From positions 1 through 50,601 of the forward strand of contig ONJC01000018.1 of the NCBI GenBank assembly GCA_900318035.1: a stretch of 50,601 nucleotides of DNA, in the 5' to 3' direction. The notes beneath the pieces are model-generated. The model saw only the letters and a program-made list of their open reading frames with translations, had not been told where the DNA came from and searched no databases. The stretch's first letter is position 1, and every line of letters begins with the position of its first letter. A program made the position numbers and the translations under genes. This DNA comes from an uncultured Methanobrevibacter sp. (GTDB lineage: Archaea; Methanobacteriota; Methanobacteria; Methanobacteriales; Methanobacteriaceae). Positions 45,381 to 50,601 of the stretch are shown here, piece by piece.

Positions 45381-46658
45381 CTAATTATCCCTCAATCTTG
45401 TTTTAAATGAGTTTGCATGTGCAAAGAAACCTTCATATTCAGCTATTGGAACGGAAGTTTTTGAAAGCTCCTTAAGGCCTTCCCTTGTAAGCCTTTGAAC
45501 TGTCGGTTTTTTGATAAACGCTTCTGTTGAAAGACCGGAATACATTTTTGCCCCGCCACCTGTAGGAAGAACATGGTTTGTTCCGGAACCGTAATCTCCT
45601 GCTGCCACCGGTGAGTATGCGCCTAAAAAGATGGATCCGGCATTGTTGATGTGTGATAGTGTTTCATCGTCATCTTTTGTGGATATGATTAAATGTTCAG
45701 GAGCATATTCATTTGTAACATGGACCGCTTCATCAAATGTGTCAGTGATAATGATTTTTCCGCTTTTGGATAATGATTCCTCAATAATTTCACGTCTTGG
45801 TGCAATTTCAGTCAATTGTTTGACAAACTTATCAGTTTTAATTGCCAAATCTTCACTATCCGTAACCAAAAAGCAGGATGCGTTAGGGTCGTGCTCCGCC
45901 TGCGCCAAAATATCGGTTGCCAGAAATTCAGGGTTTGCACTTTCATCAGCCAGTATAAGCACTTCTGATGGACCTGCCGGAAACTCAATGTCTACTTGAC
46001 CATAGACAAGTTTCTTTGCTGCAGTAACGAATATATTACCTGGCCCCACAATCTTTTCAACGCGCGGAATTGATTCTGTCCCAAATGCAAGTCCGGCAAT
46101 GGCCTGTGCTCCACCGACCTTATAGATTTCATCGGCTCCTGCAATATCTGCAGCAACTAAAATCGCATCAAGAATTTTGCCGTCCTTTTGAGGGGGAGTG
46201 ACACAGACAACTTTTTTAACGCCTGCAATTTTTGCAGGTATTACTGTCATCAGTATGGATGATGGATAAGCCGCACGTCCACCTGGGATATAACAGCCAG
46301 CAGAGTTGATAGGCCTTACGATTTGACCTGCAACCACACCGGGATTTACTTCCATTTCCCACTCTGATGGAATTTGCTTTTTGTGAAATTTTTCAATGTT
46401 TGAAGCGGCCTTCTTTAAGGCAACCAACAATTCATCATCCAAAGTATCATATGCCTCTTCAATTTCATCTTTGGATACCTTTAAATTTTCTATTGTAACC
46501 CCATCAAACTTTTCAGTATATTGTCTAATAGCATGATCCCTGTTCTCTTTGACATTATCTAAAATATCGGACACTATATCCAGTACATTGTTTACGTCCT
46601 GTTCTGACCTTTTTATGGTTTCTGTCAAATCAATTTCAGAGTACTTGAGTATTTCCAT
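45381..46658 (-). CDS. hisD: Histidinol dehydrogenase
   Basis: Last two steps of histidine synthesis: NAD-dependent oxidation of histidinol to histidine. The 425-residue protein has [34 protein letters not shown] with the zinc and catalytic ligands, and [20 protein letters not shown] and the terminal metal region FFAHANSF. Second gene of an ilvD-hisD-acetyltransferase group, 7 bp after ilvD. Confidence 0.97.
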   Translation of the reverse strand: MEILKYSEIDLTETIKRSEQDVNNVLDIVSDILDNVKENRDHAIRQYTEKFDGVTIENLKVSKDEIEEAYDTLDDELLVALKKAASNIEKFHKKQIPSEWEMEVNPGVVAGQIVRPINSAGCYIPGGRAAYPSSILMTVIPAKIAGVKKVVCVTPPQKDGKILDAILVAADIAGADEIYKVGGAQAIAGLAFGTESIPRVEKIVGPGNIFVTAAKKLVYGQVDIEFPAGPSEVLILADESANPEFLATDILAQAEHDPNASCFLVTDSEDLAIKTDKFVKQLTEIAPRREIIEESLSKSGKIIITDTFDEAVHVTNEYAPEHLIISTKDDDETLSHINNAGSIFLGAYSPVAAGDYGSGTNHVLPTGGGAKMYSGLSTEAFIKKPTVQRLTREGLKELSKTSVPIAEYEGFFAHANSFKTRLRDN

Positions 46659-46665
46659 TATAACA

Positions 46666-48315
46666 CTACCTCATTATAGCTCCGGTATCTGCTGAGTGTA
46701 CTAATTTTTGATATATTGCCAACCATCCGGAGACATCACTTTCAGGGTGTTTTACTTCTTTCAATCTGGCTTCGATTTCTTCATCATCCAGTTCAACATT
46801 GATTATTCTATTGTTAATGTCAATTTCAATTATATCACCATTTTGAATGGCGGCAATCGGACCGTCTTCCCTGGCTTCAGGAGATACGTGTCCTATACAA
46901 GGTCCTCTTGTTCCTCCTGAGAATCTTCCATCGGTTATTAATCCCACATTCTTGATGTTCATTCCGGCAAGAGCAGATGTTGGATTTAACATTTCACGCA
47001 TTCCAGGACCGCCTTTCGGACCTTCATATCTGATTACGACAATGTCTCCCTCTTCAATTTCATGGTCGAATATTGCTTTTGTAACATCCTCTTCTGAATC
47101 ATATACCTTTGCAGGTCCTTTAAGATGCATAAGGTCATCGGCAACCGCACCTTTTTTAACAACACTTCCATTAGGAGCAAGATTACCTTTAAGAATTGCA
47201 ATGCCTCCATCCTCATGTACAGGATTGTCCAATGTGTGGATAACATCGGTATTTTTGTTTTCGACAGTCTCCAAGTTCTCGGCAATTGTCTTTCCGGTTA
47301 CTGTCAACTGGTCTGTATCAATCTTATCGCCTAATGTTTTCAATACAGCCTGAATACCTCCCGCAAGATGTAAATCCATCATTGAATCTTCTCCGGCCGG
47401 AGAAATGAGCGCAATGTGAGGTACTTTTCTGGATATTTTATCAAAGAGTTCCAAATCCACTTCAACACCTTCAACTTCACTTGCAATAGCTGGAATGTGA
47501 AGTGCTGTGTTGGATGAGCCTCCCAGTGCCATGTCAACAGCAATTGCATTGTTGAATGCTTCCTGAGTCATGATATCTGACGGTTTGATATCCTTTTCCA
47601 CAAGTTCTATAATCTTTTTACCTGACTCGTATGCAACCTGATTATTTTCCTCTGTTCTGGCATGAGTAGTGGCACATGTTGGAAGGGACAGTCCAAAGGT
47701 TTCGGTTATGCATGCCATTGTATTTGCAGTGAATAAACCAGAACAGCTTCCTGCACCTGGGCACGCACATTTTTCAAGTTCATTGACTTCCTCTTCAGAC
47801 ATTTTTCCGGCAGAATAAGCGCCGACTGCCTCAAAGACTGTAATCAAATCTGCAGGTTTTCCATTATATTCACCGGATGCCATTGGTCCTCCTGTTACAA
47901 CAATTGAAGGGACGTTTACTCTTGCAGCACCCATAATCATTCCCGGAACCACCTTATCACAGCTTGGAATCAGTACGAGCCCGTCAAATGCATGGCCCTT
48001 TGTCATTGATTCGACTGTTGCTGCAATTATTTCACGTGAAGGAAGGGAATATTTCATTCCTTCATGGTTCATGCTTATTCCGTCACATACTGCCATTGTA
48101 TCGAATTCAAATGGAACACCGCCTGCGGCAATAATTCCATCCTTTACAAATTCCACAAGTTCCTTCAGGTGAATATGACCCGGTACAATGTCTGTAAAAC
48201 TGTTTGCTATTCCAATGAACGGTTTTTTGAAGTCATCATCATCAAGTCCGCAGGCCCTTAAAAGTGACCTGTGGGGAGCTCTTTGAATACCTTCTTTGAT
48301 ACTATCACTTTTCAT
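46666..48315 (-). CDS. ilvD: Dihydroxy-acid dehydratase
   Basis: Third step of valine and isoleucine synthesis: dehydrates dihydroxy acids to keto acids using an iron-sulfur cluster. The 549-residue protein has cluster cysteines in [24 protein letters not shown] and [16 protein letters not shown], followed by [12 protein letters not shown] and the C-terminal [21 protein letters not shown]. First gene of the group; its product continues the pathway of ilvB, ilvN and ilvC, which lie 22-29 kb away. Confidence 0.97.
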   Translation of the reverse strand: MKSDSIKEGIQRAPHRSLLRACGLDDDDFKKPFIGIANSFTDIVPGHIHLKELVEFVKDGIIAAGGVPFEFDTMAVCDGISMNHEGMKYSLPSREIIAATVESMTKGHAFDGLVLIPSCDKVVPGMIMGAARVNVPSIVVTGGPMASGEYNGKPADLITVFEAVGAYSAGKMSEEEVNELEKCACPGAGSCSGLFTANTMACITETFGLSLPTCATTHARTEENNQVAYESGKKIIELVEKDIKPSDIMTQEAFNNAIAVDMALGGSSNTALHIPAIASEVEGVEVDLELFDKISRKVPHIALISPAGEDSMMDLHLAGGIQAVLKTLGDKIDTDQLTVTGKTIAENLETVENKNTDVIHTLDNPVHEDGGIAILKGNLAPNGSVVKKGAVADDLMHLKGPAKVYDSEEDVTKAIFDHEIEEGDIVVIRYEGPKGGPGMREMLNPTSALAGMNIKNVGLITDGRFSGGTRGPCIGHVSPEAREDGPIAAIQNGDIIEIDINNRIINVELDDEEIEARLKEVKHPESDVSGWLAIYQKLVHSADTGAIMR

Positions 48316-48565
48316 CTAATCACACATCAAATTTAATCATTAGTATATATCTTCCTAATTACTTTTAAAACATGATGTTGAAATGATTAAATTGTTGAAA
48401 ATAGTCAAAACTGTTATGGATATCTACATGTCCATGTAAAGAATTATTATTTTGAAATTAGAAATTGATTATTTTAAAAATAAGCATTATTATTTTGCAT
48501 GATTATTGCTTTTTCTACAAAATTATTAATTATAAAATCAATTTAAAGCAACTTTACTTTGGTTT
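48316..48565. other. A+T-rich spacer upstream of ilvD
   Basis: About 250 bp with no coding potential recognised. It must contain the ilvD promoter (TATATATC-like stretch near 48343-48351); nothing else is seen. Confidence 0.3.
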
Positions 48566-48602
48566 AAAAAATAAAAAATAATGGGAAAATTTAATTTCCC
48601 AT
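48566..48602 (-). terminator. Terminator after the DUF11-repeat gene
   Basis: ATGGGAAA/TTTCCCAT (48602-48595 with 48588-48581), 7 bp past the stop, then a T-rich run to 48566 on the minus strand. Confidence 0.75.
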
Positions 48603-48609
48603 AAAGTGT

Positions 48610-50196
48610 TTAACTTTTCCTTTTTAATGATAAGCCAACAATTGCGAGTAATGCCAATAGCATCATTACAATCGGATTACCTGTAGCAGGCATTTTTTCA
48701 GGTGAATAAACTTTTCCGGAAGGTACATCGGAACTATTGCCTTTAGGTACATCAGTACCATTGCGGTGATTTGGCTCTTTTGGAGTTATTTTAACAGTAT
48801 TTACTTTATAAGTAATATTAGCATCGTGAGTATCACTTTCAACACTAGTTTTTATACTAATTGAACCCGGTTTTAAAACTTTGGCATCAAGTTTAAGAAC
48901 TGCCTTTTCACCAGGCTCCAAATCTCCGATAGTCCAAATTCCAGTTTCAGGATCATATGTACCTTCAGAAGGTTTAACTCCTAAAAATCTCAATGAATCA
49001 GGTATGATAATTTTTGTATAAGTATTGACTGCAGCATCTGGTCCCTGATTTACAACAGTGATTTCGTATTCAACTTCATCACCAACAGCAACATTACCAA
49101 CATCCGGTACATCAATTATTTCTAAATCTGATACAGGAAGAACAGTAGTTGAATCATTGCCTTGATTGTTTTGTTTATTTGGATCATATGTATCTGAAGT
49201 TACACTTGCAAAGTTAATTATATCCTCATTGGTTACAACAACTTTAGTATAAATTCTTAGAGATGTAGATTCTCCACCAGCAAGATTACCAACATTCCAA
49301 ATTCCAGTAACACTATTATAAGCTCCATTGGAATCATCTGAATCATAAACTACACCAGAAGGTAATTTATCAGTTACAACTACATTTACAGCAGTATCTG
49401 CACCATTGTTTTTAACAATGATGATCCAAGTGATTATATCACCCTTATAAGCTGCTTTATCAGAAACTGATTTGATAATCTCTAAATCAGCCTCAGCAAC
49501 AATATTAACAGAGCTATCATCATAATTATTACTTAAATCCGGTTCATAAGTATCAGTTGAAACAGAAACATTTCTATAAACTGTAGCATCAGTAGTATTT
49601 GCTATAGTAGTAATAGTTAAAGTTACAGTCTCACCGACAGGCAAGTCGCCAATACTCCAAACAGCACTTTCATTATCATAAGTACCATTAGCATTATCAT
49701 GAGTTACATAAATTACACCATCAGGTAAAACATCTTCAAGAACTGAATTAATGGCATCATCAGGACCGTTATTTGTAACAACAATCGTCCAAACAATGAT
49801 ATCACCATTATGACAAGTCTCACCAGACTCCTCAAAGTTGTTAGTAATAGTAACTGCTAAATCAGTTTCAGGAGGAATCTCAACTGTGTCATTATCCTTA
49901 TTATTAGTCTCATTAGGGTCATAAGTCTTAGAATTCACAGTAACAACATTAGTAACATTGACATTGGATTTAGCAACAGTAGTCTCAATAACTAAAACTA
50001 AACTGTCCCCACTTTCAATCCTATCAATAGACCAAACATTGTTAGCAAAAGAACCATCATCAATACTTACAACACTAACATCAACCAACTCAACAGGAAC
50101 AACATCAGTAACCCTGACATTCACAGCCGCATCAGGACCAAGATTAGTAATAGCAATAGTCCAAGACACAACATCACCAACATGAGCCTCAGTCAC
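48610..50196 (-). CDS. DUF11-repeat surface protein, C-terminal part, with sorting-signal-like tail
   Basis: A 528-residue open piece (the frame is open upstream to 50266) with four DUF11-type modules of about 115-120 residues. Each reads like DVVSWTIAITNLGPDAAVNV, with WSIDRIESGDSLVL, a TYDPN-E/D-NN turn and a PPETDL-type linker. DUF11 modules build stalks of archaeal and bacterial surface proteins. The C-terminus has KMPATGNPIVMMLLALLAIV then GLSLKRKS: a PxTG-like motif, membrane helix and basic tail, resembling a Gram-positive sorting signal. The protein is probably held at the wall or membrane; sortase use is inferred. No start codon belongs here, since the gene continues beyond the frameshift at 50266. 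Confidence 0.82.
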   Translation of the reverse strand: MTEAHVGDVVSWTIAITNLGPDAAVNVRVTDVVPVELVDVSVVSIDDGSFANNVWSIDRIESGDSLVLVIETTVAKSNVNVTNVVTVNSKTYDPNETNNKDNDTVEIPPETDLAVTITNNFEESGETCHNGDIIVWTIVVTNNGPDDAINSVLEDVLPDGVIYVTHDNANGTYDNESAVWSIGDLPVGETVTLTITTIANTTDATVYRNVSVSTDTYEPDLSNNYDDSSVNIVAEADLEIIKSVSDKAAYKGDIITWIIIVKNNGADTAVNVVVTDKLPSGVVYDSDDSNGAYNSVTGIWNVGNLAGGESTSLRIYTKVVVTNEDIINFASVTSDTYDPNKQNNQGNDSTTVLPVSDLEIIDVPDVGNVAVGDEVEYEITVVNQGPDAAVNTYTKIIIPDSLRFLGVKPSEGTYDPETGIWTIGDLEPGEKAVLKLDAKVLKPGSISIKTSVESDTHDANITYKVNTVKITPKEPNHRNGTDVPKGNSSDVPSGKVYSPEKMPATGNPIVMMLLALLAIVGLSLKRKS

Positions 50197-50601
50197 ATCA
50201 GCAACTTTAGCAATTTCTAAGTCAGCTTCAGGTGGAATCTCAACAGTGTCATTGTCCTCATTATTACAGAAGTCACAACAGCAACATTAGTAATATTAAC
50301 ATTGGATTTAGCAACAGTAGTTTCAATAACTAAAACTAAACTGTCCCCACTTTCAATCCTATCAATAGACCAAACATTGTTAGCAAATGAACCATCAACA
50401 CTTACAACACTAACATCAACCAACTCAACAGGAACAACATCAGTAACCCTGACATTCACAGCCGCATCAGGACCAAGATTAGTAATAGCAATAGTCCACT
50501 CAACAACATCACCAACATGAGCCTCAGTCACATCAGCAACTTTAGCAATTTCTAAGTCAGCTTCAGGTGGAATCTCAACAGTGTCATTGTCCTCATTATT
50601 A
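49862..50601 (-). repeat. Near-identical DUF11 module repeats, 335-bp offset
   Basis: Two copies about 97% identical by eye, offset 335 bp: the segments 50197-50266 and 50532-50601 are identical. The offset is not a multiple of 3, whereas adding back 22 bp and one deleted codon gives 360 bp, or 120 codons. Confidence 0.75.
50217..50600 (-). pseudogene. Frameshifted continuation of the DUF11-repeat gene, 5' end outside the window
   Basis: A near-identical copy of the first DUF11 module of the intact part, beginning with GDVVEWTIAITNLGPDAAVN. At 50266/50267 about 22 bp that encode the usual DTYDPNETN turn are missing, so the frame shifts and reads VVTSVIMRTM to a stop. Upstream in the window the frame is open to 50600. 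The break may be biological or an assembly misjoin. The module pair differs by only a handful of bases and one codon. Confidence 0.7.

Noticed and set aside
46847..47353. Plus-strand ORF of 168 aa across ilvD
   Set aside because: Shadow of the strongly conserved ilvD gene; composition and lack of a start site argue against it.
48420..48480. Possible RNA gene upstream of the DUF11 gene
   Set aside because: Only short A+T-rich stems; no tRNA-like or snoRNA-like boxes could be set out.

Overview
The window looks like chromosome of a host-associated hydrogenotrophic methanogen of the order Methanobacteriales, most likely the genus Methanobrevibacter. It is A+T-rich and carries methanogen-specific genes (mtd, fae-hps, a methanogenesis marker 12 protein, a coenzyme F430-type cfbB). 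Its aminoacyl-tRNA synthetases are of archaeal type, and it has an archaeal Sm protein and an archaeal S26B signal peptidase. Several large secreted adhesin-like proteins, with Ig-like or beta-helix modules and lysine-rich C-termini, are typical of this genus. Shine-Dalgarno sites are mostly GGTGAT or GGAGG types, mixed with a few genes that look leaderless. No tRNA, rRNA, CRISPR array, insertion sequence or complete phage was recognised.

Layout. 1-4.3 kb: the end of mtd, then a 1112-residue surface protein with a TIM-barrel-like module. 4.3-9.7 kb: modE-like regulator/ferredoxin/hisB cluster, a lipid-linked saccharide flippase, an iron-sulfur flavoprotein and small proteins. 9.8-16.6 kb: fae-hps, thrS, cfbB, a Wzy-like polymerase and an Mrr-like membrane protein. 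16.7-20 kb: surE, a small unlisted 47-aa ORF, an Sm protein, methanogenesis marker 12 and ilvC. 20-25 kb: an adhesin, then ilvB-ilvN-carbonic anhydrase. 25-29.9 kb: small membrane proteins, argF, purD, an Ig-like anchored protein and an Rpn-type nuclease. 30-32.4 kb: a MATE-MarR-nitroreductase operon with a paired operator. 32.6-36.7 kb: the cbiC-hemL-signal peptidase-argS operon. 36.7-39.9 kb: a decayed regulator and a beta-helix adhesin. 40-48.3 kb: a flavoprotein, aspS, a PepSY-like secreted protein, a zinc-ribbon membrane protein, and ilvD-hisD-acetyltransferase. 48.6 kb to the end: a DUF11-repeat surface protein broken by a repeat-associated frameshift.

How the genes work together. Branched-chain amino acid synthesis is nearly complete here (ilvB, ilvN, ilvC, ilvD) but scattered, with a carbonic anhydrase joined to the CO2-releasing acetolactate synthase. 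One-carbon and pentose metabolism (mtd, fae-hps) and tetrapyrrole synthesis (hemL, cbiC, cfbB) sit among single histidine, arginine and purine genes. A second theme is the cell surface: four large secreted proteins, a signal peptidase, a flippase and a polymerase. Three of the surface proteins end in the same kind of basic C-terminal module; the fourth ends in a PATGNP-hydrophobic-KRKS tail.

The most notable points are the TIM-barrel module in the first adhesin, which resembles a phage tail-protein domain; two operator-like palindromes exactly 20 bp apart in front of the MATE-MarR operon; a recurring arrangement in which terminator hairpins contain the stop codon; and a window end that coincides exactly with a 335-bp repeat offset, suggesting a repeat-collapsed contig end.
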